This document shows positions 1 to 8,234 of a DNA stretch of 48,565 nucleotides, in pieces. Position 1 is the first letter of the stretch. Each line of letters begins with the position of its first letter. The stretch comes from an uncultured Acidobacteriota bacterium (GTDB lineage: Bacteria > Acidobacteriota > Terriglobia > Bryobacterales > Bryobacteraceae). The stretch spans positions 1-48,565 of the forward strand of contig CAADGY010000261.1 in the NCBI GenBank assembly GCA_900696665.1. The letters run 5' to 3'. Below the pieces are notes generated by a model. That model was not told where the DNA came from, ran no database searches, and worked only from the letters and a program-made list of their open reading frames with translations. The position numbers were made by a program, and so were the translations under genes.

Positions 1-697
1 CCCGTTCGTTCGGCTCGTCAGCGCCGGCATCGTCTCCGTAAACGGAATTCGGCGCGATACCAAAACTGTTCTTGATGGTGAGCGTGATGCCGCACTCCTC
101 GTGATGCTTCAATTTGCTGAGGCTGATAAACACATCGGTATCCTCGTAAGAAGGATTCAGATCGAAGGCGGGATAAATATAAGGTTTGGCCACCTTCAGG
201 CGCGCGTAGCGTCTGCCGCCGCCGAGCCGGTTTGTGTCCTCGAACTCCACCAGCGGCGCGGCGTTCCCTAGCGCTTCCACATCCCAGCCGGCGTTGAGCA
301 TCTTATCTTCGAGCGAGTCGCCGCGCCCCGCGCCTTCAAGCAGGCGGATGCGTTTCGCTCCGGCGCGCCCGAATAGATGGCAGCAAACACCGACGAGCGT
401 TGGATGCACCCAGTGAGTCTGTCCCGGAGTGTGGTTGCCGATGCGCCCGCCACCCGTCAGATTCAACTTGATGGCGACGGTCTTACCGCTGACAAGGCGG
501 CCGATTCCCCCAATCTGGTCGAACTGCCGGCTGAGCACGCCGGCGAGATCGCCGTCGTAGCCGGCGCATTTGGCGATGGAAACAGGAGATGCCGGTGCGG
601 CCCTGTCCGCACCCATGCTTTGCCCGGCGGCTATCGCGCCCAGGCCGGAGGCGGCCAGCATCTCACGCCGCGTCATCACATGCACGTTCCGGTACAT
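1..697 (-). CDS. DUF362 family protein, Tat-exported (3' end cut by window)
   Basis: The frame is open from an ATG at 697 to the window edge, about 232 codons, so the C-terminus is missing. The protein starts MYRNVHVMTRREMLAASG; the RR followed by a hydrophobic Ala/Gly stretch looks like a Tat signal, and a second in-frame ATG at 676 sits just before the twin arginine and could be the true start. No convincing Shine-Dalgarno is visible before either. The visible part contains the segments IKLNLTGGG, HPTLVG and SLSKLKHHEECGITL followed by IKNSFG, which resemble DUF362 proteins. That family has no single settled function; some members carry iron-sulfur clusters, but none is visible here. It is divergent from the metallopeptidase gene at 792, and 698-791 is a short shared promoter region. 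Confidence 0.72.
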   Translation of the reverse strand, partial: MYRNVHVMTRREMLAASGLGAIAAGQSMGADRAAPASPVSIAKCAGYDGDLAGVLSRQFDQIGGIGRLVSGKTVAIKLNLTGGGRIGNHTPGQTHWVHPTLVGVCCHLFGRAGAKRIRLLEGAGRGDSLEDKMLNAGWDVEALGNAAPLVEFEDTNRLGGGRRYARLKVAKPYIYPAFDLNPSYEDTDVFISLSKLKHHEECGITLTIKNSFGIAPNSVYGDDAGADEPNER

Positions 698-791
698 AGG
701 AGCACATTGTTTCACCGCGGTGTGTGGAATACAAGCTTCTCAGGCATTTCCCCGAGCGACACAAGCGGGCTTTCCATCTTAGTATCGGGTC

Positions 792-1994
792 ATGGGAGCG
801 ATATCAGCGCTTGCCTTTGCGGTGGCGGTTGCCGGGCAGCCAGCGTTCCTGCGGACGGCGTGTTCGAGCGACTCTCCAGTCGTCGCGGCGTTGCACGCCG
901 GCGACCCTGTCGAAATCCGCTTCGCTCTATCGGACGCCTCGGGAACCTGTTACAAAGTGGCTGTGGGGGGGCACGAGGGCTATGTTCCGGCAGCGGTGTT
1001 GTCCGGCATGGATGCATTCGAGCGGGAGAGAAAGACCGCATCGGATGTGGATCTGCCACGGCTCATGAGAGCACATGTGGATGCCGTCCGGAACGGCTTC
1101 CCCCTTGCGACCGGGGAAGCTGCGGCCGCTGCGATTCGCCTTCTCGACTCCGGGCAACCAGCCGAAGCGCTCCAGGTGCTCGAACGCATCGCCAAAGGAA
1201 CGAATTCCGATCCACAGGTGTTCGCGTTGGCAGGCGTTGCCGCTTACCGCAGCGACGATGTTCGCCGCGCCGCGGACTACTGGTCGCGCTCGCTCGCCCT
1301 CCGTGAAAATGCGGCCATCCGGCAGATGCACCGCAAAGCGGAGCGCGAACTCGCCGCGGACCGCAGCGCCGAAACCAAATACGGCACGCGTTTCATGCTC
1401 CGGTATGACGGCAGCGCGATTTCCGGCGAAACAGCGCGAGCAATGGTGAGTGTACTCGAAGAGGAATATTCGCGGATCGATGCCGAACTGGGGTGCCAGT
1501 GGGGCGAGCGCATCACTGCCATCGTTCAAACGCGTGCTGCGTATCTCCAGACGACGGAAGCCGCCGAATGGAGCGGAGGCCAATATGACGGGCGCATCCG
1601 GATCGCCTTGATGGAAGGCGATAGAGTGGGGCCTGCAACGCGCCGTGTATTCTCACATGAACTGGTGCATGCATGCCTGTCGAGCATCGGGAAGTGGCCA
1701 GCCTGGTTGCAGGAGGGACTGGCCCAGAAGCTTTCCGGTGAAACTTTGACTCACGCAGCACGCCAGCGCGTTCAAAGCTATTTCCGCCAGGGTCGAATGC
1801 CCCGCCTGGACCGGCTGGGACAGGACTGGTCAAGGCTGAGCCCGTCGCACGCCGCCATGGCTTACAGCTTCTCCCTCGCAGCAGTGGAATCGCTTGCCGA
1901 AACCCACCCCGGCATGAGCTACCGCACGCTGGTGCACAGCCCCCACCTTCTGCCCCAGGTGACCGCAGCGCTGAACCAGCGCCTGGCGCAGTAG
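792..1994 (+). CDS. Secreted zinc metallopeptidase (HExxH) with TPR-like region
   Basis: 400 aa. The first ~20 residues are hydrophobic and signal-like. A Cys-containing SH3-like stretch follows (residues ~20-75), then an alpha-helical region with TPR-like spacing (LLDSGQPAEALQVLERIAKG, then LAGVAAYRSDDVRRAADYW). The C-terminal half holds HELVH at residues 289-293 followed by EGLAQ, the arrangement of gluzincin peptidases of the peptidase-MA-like group, where the two His and a downstream Glu bind zinc. The role is probably envelope proteolysis, but the substrate is unknown. The next gene starts 10 bp downstream on the same strand, so the two may be co-transcribed. Identification rests on the motif and layout only. 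Confidence 0.75.
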   Translation: MGAISALAFAVAVAGQPAFLRTACSSDSPVVAALHAGDPVEIRFALSDASGTCYKVAVGGHEGYVPAAVLSGMDAFERERKTASDVDLPRLMRAHVDAVRNGFPLATGEAAAAAIRLLDSGQPAEALQVLERIAKGTNSDPQVFALAGVAAYRSDDVRRAADYWSRSLALRENAAIRQMHRKAERELAADRSAETKYGTRFMLRYDGSAISGETARAMVSVLEEEYSRIDAELGCQWGERITAIVQTRAAYLQTTEAAEWSGGQYDGRIRIALMEGDRVGPATRRVFSHELVHACLSSIGKWPAWLQEGLAQKLSGETLTHAARQRVQSYFRQGRMPRLDRLGQDWSRLSPSHAAMAYSFSLAAVESLAETHPGMSYRTLVHSPHLLPQVTAALNQRLAQ

Positions 1995-2004
1995 AATTGG
2001 AGCG

Positions 2005-2745
2005 TTGCAAGGCATCCAACGCGCCTATCTCCGCTTTTATGCTGAATTGAACGATTTCCTGGCAGCGGAGCGCCGTTTCCGGGAATTCGAGTATCCGTTT
2101 TACGTCAGCGGCTCCGTAAAAGATGTCATCGAATCAGCGGGAGTTCCCCACACCGAAGTGGACCTGGTGCTGGTGAACGGCGGCTCACAAGGATTCGACT
2201 ACCGTGTGCGGAACGGCGATCGCATCAGCGTGTACCCGGTATTTGAAGCTTTCGATATCCGCTCCGTTTCGCGTTTGCGGAGCGAGCCGCTGCGCGCCCT
2301 TCGCTTCGTTCTGGATACTCACTTGGGCAAGCTGGCGCGATACCTCCGTATGGCCGGTTTTGACGCGCATTACCGGAACGATTCAAGCGATGCCGAGTTG
2401 GTGCGAATCTCCAAGGCAGAACATCGCATCCTGCTGACTCGCGACGTTGGCCTTTTGAAACACTCGGCGCTTACCCACGCATCTTTCGTCCGCGAAACGG
2501 ATCCGCGCCGGCAGTTTGTAGGGATACTAAAGAGGTTCGATTTGCACAGTCCCGCAGCGGCCTTTTCACGTTGTCTCGAATGCAACGAGCCCCTCGAGCG
2601 GCCCGATTCGAGCGAGTTCCACCAGTGCCCAGCATGCGGGCGGATCTACTGGAAAGGATCGCATTACAGCCGCATGCAATCGTTTCTGGCGCAGATGTTC
2701 AAACAAGCGTACCCAAACTCAGCTGATAAGGCGCCTGGGATATGA
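2005..2745 (+). CDS. Mut7-C RNase-domain protein with ubiquitin-like N-domain
   Basis: 246 aa with a TTG start, closely preceded by GGAG. Residues ~1-85 look like the Mut7-C ubiquitin-like fold (EVDLVLVNG, then NGDRISVYPVF). Residues ~95-245 are a Mut7-C domain of the PIN-like nuclease superfamily: FVLDTHLGKLARYLRMAGFD supplies the first acidic residue and ILLTRDVGLL the second. A C-terminal zinc ribbon is formed by CxxC (CLEC) and CxxC (CPAC). Proteins of this architecture are widespread in bacteria and are proposed to be RNases; the physiological substrate is not known. The gene follows the metallopeptidase by 10 bp. Confidence 0.85.
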   Translation: MQGIQRAYLRFYAELNDFLAAERRFREFEYPFYVSGSVKDVIESAGVPHTEVDLVLVNGGSQGFDYRVRNGDRISVYPVFEAFDIRSVSRLRSEPLRALRFVLDTHLGKLARYLRMAGFDAHYRNDSSDAELVRISKAEHRILLTRDVGLLKHSALTHASFVRETDPRRQFVGILKRFDLHSPAAAFSRCLECNEPLERPDSSEFHQCPACGRIYWKGSHYSRMQSFLAQMFKQAYPNSADKAPGI

Positions 2746-2778
2746 TTGGGGTACCGAATTTGATATTCAGGAGTCATC

Positions 2779-4191
2779 ATGACCGATAAACGTCGTCCGA
2801 GCCGTCGCGAATTTCTCGGTAAACAGGCGTCTCTTGCCGCATCGCTTTCGCTAGCCTCGGGAGCGTACGCCAAAGCACCGAAGTTCACACCCAAAGCCAA
2901 TACTCGCGTTCTGGGTGCGAATGATCGTATCAACCTGGGTTTTATTGGAAACGGAATGCAGTTCCACGCCCTGGTGGAAGGCGCGTTCCGTACCCGCAAA
3001 CAGCAGAAGAACGATTTCGAGTTCGCCGCGGTATGCGATGTTTGGGAACCCCGGCTGAAATATGCGCAGGAACAAACGAAAGCCGAAAAGACATACCGCG
3101 ATTACCGCGAACTGTTATCGAATCCGGACATAGACGGAGTGGTGATTGCCGTTCCCGACCAATGGCATTTCCTGATGGCCAGCCAGGCCTGCCAGTGCGG
3201 CAAAGACGTGTACCTTGAAAAGCCGATGACATACACGGTAGCCGAAGCGGCAAAGCTGAACGAGATCGTCGGCGATACAAAACGCGTCTTGCAGGTAGGG
3301 GGAACCGGTCCCAGCACCCGCCTTTATTGGAAGGTGAATGAATACATCCGTTCCGGCAAGATGGGCAAGGTTGTCTGGGGCCTCATCAGCTATAACCGCA
3401 ACACACGCGAAGGCATGTGGGATTATCCAATCCCCGGCGTCGGCAGTGATCACTGGCCCGACGCCGAGGTCAGCCCGAAAAACCTGGATTGGGAAATGTG
3501 GCTCGGGCCCGCGCCGCACCGCAAATTCAGCAAGGAGCGATACTTCCGCTGGAGGAAGTACTGGGACTATTCGGGTGGTAATGCGACCGACCTTCTCTAT
3601 CATCGTCTGGGCATGATGAGCACGATGATCGGTTTCGATTTCCCGACGCGTGTCGTGGGTACCGGCGGCATCTACGTGCAGAAGAACCGCGAGGTTCCGG
3701 ATACCTACATGACCCTCATCGAGTATCCGGGTGAGTATGCCGTCAATATGGTGTCGTGCATGGCCAACTCCCGATCCGTGCCCATGACCGTCTACAGCAA
3801 CTGGGCCACGCTCGAAATCACAGAACCGCAGATGGCAGGGAATGCCATGGGCGACCAGCGCCGCGGAGCGGCCGCGCCACGACGTCCACAGGTAGGGCTT
3901 GTCCGGCCGGAGCGGACGTTCCTGAAAGAATTTCAGGAAGCAAACGACGGGAAGACCGAAGTTGTCATCGAATCCGAGCCCAGTAAGAGCCTTGCAGACG
4001 ACTGGCTCGATTGCATGCGTAACCGCGGCACACCGGTCTATAACGTATTGCGCGGGTATCAGGTGATGACGGCGATCGCACTCGGTGTGGAATCGTACCG
4101 CAGCGGCAAAGTGATGGCATTCGATCCCGCCACCCAGCGCGTGCTATCGTCGCCGCCGTCTCACAAAGAGTACCTGCCCGCGGACGCCTGA
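2779..4191 (+). CDS. Gfo/Idh/MocA family oxidoreductase, Tat-exported
   Basis: 470 aa with a strong AGGAG ribosome site 7 bp before ATG. The N-terminus SRREFLGKQASLAASLSLASG is a twin-arginine signal, so the enzyme acts outside the cytoplasm. A Rossmann segment (INLGFIGNGMQFHALV) follows, then the family's EKP motif at residues 147-149 (YLEKPMTYT) and a C-terminal alpha/beta domain with GSDHWP and the metal/substrate-side YHRLGMM. Families of this kind oxidise sugars or cyclitols with tightly bound NAD(P). The gene is tail-to-tail with the DUF1080 gene, only 8 bp apart, a pairing typical of Acidobacteriota and Planctomycetota carbohydrate loci. The substrate is unknown; C3 oxidation of a glycoside is a reasonable guess. 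Confidence 0.9.
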   Translation: MTDKRRPSRREFLGKQASLAASLSLASGAYAKAPKFTPKANTRVLGANDRINLGFIGNGMQFHALVEGAFRTRKQQKNDFEFAAVCDVWEPRLKYAQEQTKAEKTYRDYRELLSNPDIDGVVIAVPDQWHFLMASQACQCGKDVYLEKPMTYTVAEAAKLNEIVGDTKRVLQVGGTGPSTRLYWKVNEYIRSGKMGKVVWGLISYNRNTREGMWDYPIPGVGSDHWPDAEVSPKNLDWEMWLGPAPHRKFSKERYFRWRKYWDYSGGNATDLLYHRLGMMSTMIGFDFPTRVVGTGGIYVQKNREVPDTYMTLIEYPGEYAVNMVSCMANSRSVPMTVYSNWATLEITEPQMAGNAMGDQRRGAAAPRRPQVGLVRPERTFLKEFQEANDGKTEVVIESEPSKSLADDWLDCMRNRGTPVYNVLRGYQVMTAIALGVESYRSGKVMAFDPATQRVLSSPPSHKEYLPADA

Positions 4192-4199
4192 TTGCGGCC

Positions 4200-4946
4200 C
4201 TACAGTTCCTTGATGAAGATATTCCGGAACTGTACGAGGCTCGGCGGACCCATAAACCGGCCATCCCGGAAAGTGCCGTGATGCTGCAAGGCAAACGGCC
4301 CTTCCGCGGGTATGCCTGGTAACTGTGCATTCTCGACAACGGTCTTGCCGTTCAGTACCACTGTGACGCGATCGCCTTTCATCGTGATCTCGAACGTGTT
4401 CCACTCACCGATGTTCTTGTCCGCGTTGTACTTTGGTGTAACCGCGGCTTTGATGGCTTGCGGCATGTTGCGATCGGTACGGTATCCGTAGAATTCGCCG
4501 GAACCTACCGGCCAGTTCCAGATGTTGACCTGCGCTTTGCCGCTTCCGCGTATGAAAATACCCGAATCCGAATCGGGAACTTCGATTTTGATCACCTGGC
4601 CGTTCTCGTCCAACTTTTCGGAGCCGTCCGGCATCACAATGCGAACGTCCTTGTTGCGAAAAGGCGTGGCTGTGATGCGCCAGTCCACACGGAGCACAAA
4701 ATCCTTGTAGGACTTCTCGCTCCAGAGATTCTTATCTTTGGGAGCTTCGCTCCGGGCGTCGTAATCGATGACGCCGTTCACCACTTTCCAGTGGCCGTTA
4801 TCGCCCTCGGGAATCTTCCAGCCCGTAAGGTCCTTTCCGTTGAACAGGGACGTGAAACCCGGCGGCGCTGTTTGGGCGCCGGCTGGAGACAGCCCTGTCG
4901 TAAGAGCCAAACCCGCGATCATGATGCCTGCTGCGACAAGTCTCAT
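4200..4946 (-). CDS. DUF1080 (3-keto-disaccharide hydrolase) family protein
   Basis: 248 aa. An N-terminal signal peptide (MRLVAAGIMIAGLALTTG, cleavage near GAQTA) places it in the periplasm. The mature part is a concanavalin-like beta sandwich with the family signatures FTSLFNGKDLTGWK, DSGIFIRG, GEFYGY and the C-terminal QHHGTFRDGRFMGPPSLVQF, which normally reads as a hydrophobic and His-rich face. DUF1080 proteins are now annotated as 3-keto-disaccharide hydrolases; they cleave glycosides whose C3 hydroxyl has been oxidised. Convergence with the exported Gfo/Idh/MocA gene suggests the two act in one extracytoplasmic pathway. It is divergent from the ferredoxin gene. Confidence 0.9.
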   Translation of the reverse strand: MRLVAAGIMIAGLALTTGLSPAGAQTAPPGFTSLFNGKDLTGWKIPEGDNGHWKVVNGVIDYDARSEAPKDKNLWSEKSYKDFVLRVDWRITATPFRNKDVRIVMPDGSEKLDENGQVIKIEVPDSDSGIFIRGSGKAQVNIWNWPVGSGEFYGYRTDRNMPQAIKAAVTPKYNADKNIGEWNTFEITMKGDRVTVVLNGKTVVENAQLPGIPAEGPFALQHHGTFRDGRFMGPPSLVQFRNIFIKEL

Positions 4947-5019
4947 TTATCCTCCCGTACAAGCATATGAAATCATTCTTTAGGGATCACAACAAATCCG
5001 ACTGATTAGGTCGCATATC

Positions 5020-5028
5020 TGCTATACT
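5020..5028 (+). promoter_or_regulatory. Extended -10 promoter of the ferredoxin gene
   Basis: TGCTATACT matches the extended -10 pattern TGnTATAAT with one change. Transcription would be expected to begin 6-8 bp further on, at about 5035, which is exactly the GTG start of the ferredoxin. No -35 hexamer is evident, which extended -10 promoters tolerate. Confidence 0.5.
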
Positions 5029-5034
5029 GGTGCC

Positions 5035-5430
5035 GTGCCCAAGATCACCTTCCTGCCTCAGAATGTCACGGTGGAGTTCGACCCCGAGACCATGCCCTAC
5101 GCCGATCACGGGAAGCCGCTCTCAATTCTGGACATTGCGTTGAACAACGGAGTGCAGCTTGAACACGCCTGTGGAGGGTTCTGCGCCTGTACGACGTGTC
5201 ACGTCGTCGTTAAAGAGGGCCAGAAACACCTTTCCGAGATGGATGACGAGGAAGCCGACCGCCTGGACATGGCCGCGGATCTGCAACTTCATTCGCGGTT
5301 GGGCTGCCAGGCGGTTTACGAAGGCAACGGTGATATCGTGGTCGAGATTCCCGCCTGGAATCGCAACTACGTGAGCGAAGGGGGCGGCTCGATTCTTGGG
5401 GAGGCGATTCCCGCCGGCAAACGGGACTAG
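5035..5430 (+). CDS. 2Fe-2S ferredoxin, ISC/adrenodoxin type
   Basis: 131 aa with a GTG start. The cluster motif is C46-x5-C52-x2-C55 with the fourth ligand C91 (LGCQAV); an extra Cys at 50 matches the CGGxCACTTC form found in Fdx of the iron-sulfur assembly (ISC) system. The acidic stretch SEMDDEEADRLD between the third and fourth Cys is typical of adrenodoxin-type ferredoxins and is used for partner docking. It is about 15-20 residues longer than E. coli Fdx, through a Gly-rich tail. No isc genes are nearby, so the partner cannot be read from context. There is no Shine-Dalgarno, consistent with a leaderless message from the promoter at 5020-5028. Confidence 0.92.
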   Translation: MPKITFLPQNVTVEFDPETMPYADHGKPLSILDIALNNGVQLEHACGGFCACTTCHVVVKEGQKHLSEMDDEEADRLDMAADLQLHSRLGCQAVYEGNGDIVVEIPAWNRNYVSEGGGSILGEAIPAGKRD

Positions 5431-5460
5431 CCAACTCCGTGGCCGTTACGGCTCAGAAAT

Positions 5461-6381
5461 TCACGGGCGGCGGAATTCTTCGGCCGTCGCCGCCAGTTTT
5501 TCCACGAGTTCCAGCGGAAGATCCGCCTCGATCTTCACGGTGCGCTCCTCCATGCTCACATCGATCTGGTCGTATACCTGCAGTAAGTCCGAGCGTCCAT
5601 CCGGAGTATTCAACCGCGCCAATCCAAGCAAACCGCGAAGGGCATCATGCAGCCTTTTGGCATCCTGTGCCGTTGCGCTGGTGCCCAGTGCTTTAAGGTT
5701 AAACCCGGAACTGAGATCGGCCCATCCGCTGAAACCGTCGAGAGAGCGGAATACTCTTCCAAGATTCGCCAGGTTACCCCCAGCCGGAACCCCGGGCGGC
5801 AACCGGCTGACGGCGCCGGAGGAGACAGCCCACAATTGTGCGCTGGACGGGATCTGCTTCGTGCGATCCAGCAAAGCCGCGGGTGGTTTCGCGCCCGAAT
5901 CCCTCTGGTCGATAACGGATTGGACGATGCGTGACGGACCCGCCACCGCGGTCGACGTATCTATCAACGTGATAGCGGCCTCGTCGCTCCCCACCAGGGT
6001 ATAGCCTTTGTATTGAGTCCGCCGGGCTCCTTCTTTCTCCAGTTTCGGCTCGATACCTTGCGGAGAAAAGCGTCCGCGCGCGAATAGCACGGTATCCTTC
6101 CCGTCCGACGCCGCGAGCACCTCCCAGAGGTCTTCCCGCGCATCGATGCCAAGCCGCTCCCGCAGTGCGTCAAAAGCCGGAAATTGCCGCTGCGCGATGT
6201 ACTTGCTGTACACGGTGGTCTTCTTGATCTGGTCGATTCTTGCGCCGCCCATCGCGATGGTGTCCGGGGGCACCAGTGTAAGCAACACCGGGTCGATTCT
6301 CAACGACTGTGTATCCCTGGAGCCGCAGCCCAACGCTACAATCAGCAAAACTGCAACCGCCGGCAAGGTGACGGAACGCAT
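5461..6381 (-). CDS. Predicted lipoprotein of unknown function
   Basis: 306 aa. The signal is MRSVTLPAVAVLLIVALGC with a lipobox-like VALGC, so Cys19 is the likely lipidated residue. I do not recognise the mature domain. It has segments LVPPDTIAMGGARIDQIKKT and LFARGRFSPQGIEPKL that resemble proteins scoring an internal 'DUF3352-like' repeat in acidobacteria, but I cannot confirm this. The gene lies 4 bp downstream of the ABC permease on the same strand and is almost certainly in that operon, so it may be an accessory factor of the transporter or just a passenger. Confidence 0.6.
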   Translation of the reverse strand: MRSVTLPAVAVLLIVALGCGSRDTQSLRIDPVLLTLVPPDTIAMGGARIDQIKKTTVYSKYIAQRQFPAFDALRERLGIDAREDLWEVLAASDGKDTVLFARGRFSPQGIEPKLEKEGARRTQYKGYTLVGSDEAAITLIDTSTAVAGPSRIVQSVIDQRDSGAKPPAALLDRTKQIPSSAQLWAVSSGAVSRLPPGVPAGGNLANLGRVFRSLDGFSGWADLSSGFNLKALGTSATAQDAKRLHDALRGLLGLARLNTPDGRSDLLQVYDQIDVSMEERTVKIEADLPLELVEKLAATAEEFRRP

Positions 6382-6385
6382 TCGA

Positions 6386-7207
6386 TCAGTAGTCCCTTCT
6401 CAGGAAAATCAGGAAGCTCAGCGCGAACAACACCAGGCCGAAAGCGGCCGAGGACCATACCGGTCCCAGGTCGGCGGCCCGGCGCTCATAGACCAGGTCG
6501 AGCGTCATTCTTCCCATATCGTAAGCCTTCGGCAACACATGATAGAGCCCATTCCACACGTCGCGCGACCACTGCGAAGACAACAGCTTCTCTGCCACCC
6601 TGTTCTGTGCCAGAATCGGGCTCATCATCATGAGCGCAACGGTAACCATCACGGCCAGGGCTGCGCTTTCAAACAGAACGCCAATAAAAAAAATGACGGT
6701 CAACAGCACAGCGAAAAGAAAAATGATGGTCGCAATGGAATAGAGGAAGTTTGGCGCCCATATTCCGGTCTTGGCGCCAAGCACCAGCCAGACCCCTGCA
6801 ACCAGGTAGCAGATGTTCAACGAGACTACCAGCAGATTGCCCAGGTAGCGTCCCAAAAGGATCTGGCCGCGGGTGACGGGTTTGGACAACAGTAGTTCAA
6901 CCCGCCCAGGTTCGAGAAAGCTGGGCACAAGGCCCGAAGAGGCGAATACGGCCAGGAGCATGCCCCACGTATAAAGGAAAGTCGCAATCGCACCGTAGAC
7001 GCGCCGGATGAGCCTGGCGGCATCCACAGTTCTGGCCTCGTCCATTCCAAACAGCGAGATGGTTGCGGTCGCACCCTGAACGATGTCGATCCTTAACAGA
7101 AAGAGGAAGAACAGGATCATCAGCGTCGACAAGGCAAACAAGCCCCAGAAGATCTTGCGCGCGAGGGCCTCGCGAAACGTATCGCGAATCAGAGCCAGCA
7201 TGGTCAT
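6386..7207 (-). CDS. ABC-2 type transporter permease
   Basis: 273 aa with about six hydrophobic segments, beginning MTMLALIRDTFREALARKIFWGLFALSTLMILFF in the usual ABC-2 style, followed by a large periplasmic or cytoplasmic loop that includes GLVPSFLEPGRVELLLSKPVTRGQILLGRYLG. That 'P-x-R-x-x-x-x-x-x-K-P' segment is characteristic of ABC-2 permeases, where it contacts the ATPase. Its start overlaps the ATPase stop by 4 bp (ATGA), so translation is coupled. The likely role is export of an unknown substrate. Confidence 0.88.
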   Translation of the reverse strand: MTMLALIRDTFREALARKIFWGLFALSTLMILFFLFLLRIDIVQGATATISLFGMDEARTVDAARLIRRVYGAIATFLYTWGMLLAVFASSGLVPSFLEPGRVELLLSKPVTRGQILLGRYLGNLLVVSLNICYLVAGVWLVLGAKTGIWAPNFLYSIATIIFLFAVLLTVIFFIGVLFESAALAVMVTVALMMMSPILAQNRVAEKLLSSQWSRDVWNGLYHVLPKAYDMGRMTLDLVYERRAADLGPVWSSAAFGLVLFALSFLIFLRRDY

Positions 7208-8154
7208 CGCTTTCTCTCTATGGTTCGAACAAAAACCTCTTCGAGCGTACTGGTAGTGGGCGCCAGTGATTCAATTTCGCAGCCGTGACAGCGGAGAAGG
7301 TCCACCGCACGATTGGCTTCCTCGCGGCTGGTGAATTGGAACTGAACGAACCCGTCGCGCACACGTTCCGGCGCCGAAGCGCGCAGCTGCCTGCGCAGTT
7401 CGTCCGGGACGCCAGCGGCCGTAACCTGGTACCCAGGCGCCGCCGTGAGATCACGGACAGCACCCTGTAACGCCACTTTCCCGTGCTGGAGAATCGCGAC
7501 CTCGCGGCAAAAGGTCTCGACTTCCACCAGCAGGTGAGAGTTGAGAAAAATCGTTACACCCTGCCGCTCGAGTTCACGGAGCACCTCCCGGATCTCCAGC
7601 CGGCCCACTGGGTCCACCCCATCAGTTGGCTCGTCGAGCACCAGCAGGGCCGGTTTGTGCATCATCGCCTGAGCCAGTCCGAGGCGTTGCAGCATACCTT
7701 TGGAGTACTTGCCGATGCGCACCGTTCCCCATTCCTTCAGACCCAGACGCTCCAGCAGCTCCGTCGAGCGCCGCCGGCGTTCCGCTGCTCCCATTCCGGA
7801 GAGGGCGCCATAAAAATCCAGCATTCCGGCCCCGGTGAAATAGGTGGGAAAGCGATGGTTCTCAGGAAGGTAGCCGACCGGTTTCCGCGAGGAGGCGAGC
7901 CGGGCATCACCGCCGAAGATGCGCGCGGCCCCTGAACTCGGATGCGTAGCGGACAGCAGCATCTTGATGAAGGTGGTCTTGCCGGCGCCGTTCGGGCCAA
8001 GAAGCCCGAACGTGGTTCCCCGCTGGATCTGGAGTGAGACCCTGTCCACCGCCCGGATCTCGCGGCCGGTCCAGCGGTTCCGGAACACCTTGGTCAGATC
8101 TTCCGTTTCAATCGCGTGATCGGATGTCATGTAGGAGTTGATTCCATTATCCAT
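7204..8154 (-). CDS. ABC transporter ATP-binding protein
   Basis: 316 aa. Walker A is GPNGAGKTT (about residue 54), the signature is YSKGMLQR (a variant of LSGGQ usual in ABC-2 exporters), Walker B is LLVLDEPTDGVDP and the switch His lies in LNSHLL. A C-terminal extension of ~90 residues ends in STLEEVFVRTIERKR, the standard tail of drug/lipid-type ABC-2 ATPases. An alternative in-frame start is Met9 (MTSDHAIE). It is the first gene of a three-gene operon (ATPase, permease, lipoprotein), divergent from the sugar isomerase. Confidence 0.93.
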   Translation of the reverse strand: MDNGINSYMTSDHAIETEDLTKVFRNRWTGREIRAVDRVSLQIQRGTTFGLLGPNGAGKTTFIKMLLSATHPSSGAARIFGGDARLASSRKPVGYLPENHRFPTYFTGAGMLDFYGALSGMGAAERRRRSTELLERLGLKEWGTVRIGKYSKGMLQRLGLAQAMMHKPALLVLDEPTDGVDPVGRLEIREVLRELERQGVTIFLNSHLLVEVETFCREVAILQHGKVALQGAVRDLTAAPGYQVTAAGVPDELRRQLRASAPERVRDGFVQFQFTSREEANRAVDLLRCHGCEIESLAPTTSTLEEVFVRTIERKR

Positions 8155-8175
8155 CGCCGCGCGCGAAGCTCACTT

Positions 8176-8184
8176 TGATACAAT
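8176..8184 (+). promoter_or_regulatory. Extended -10 promoter of the isomerase gene
   Basis: TGATACAAT fits TGnTATAAT with one change. It would give a start point near 8191 and a 44-base leader before the ATG at 8235. No -35 box is seen. Confidence 0.4.
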
Positions 8185-8234
8185 GCACGCGCTGTCCTTC
8201 TACCTATCAACGCGATGGAACGGGAGATTGCTCA

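Noticed and set aside
377-1306. Long plus-strand frame across the divergent DUF362/metallopeptidase region
   Set aside because: Its residues are Arg/Cys-rich frame noise, it overlaps two genes with clear families, and it has no ribosome site.
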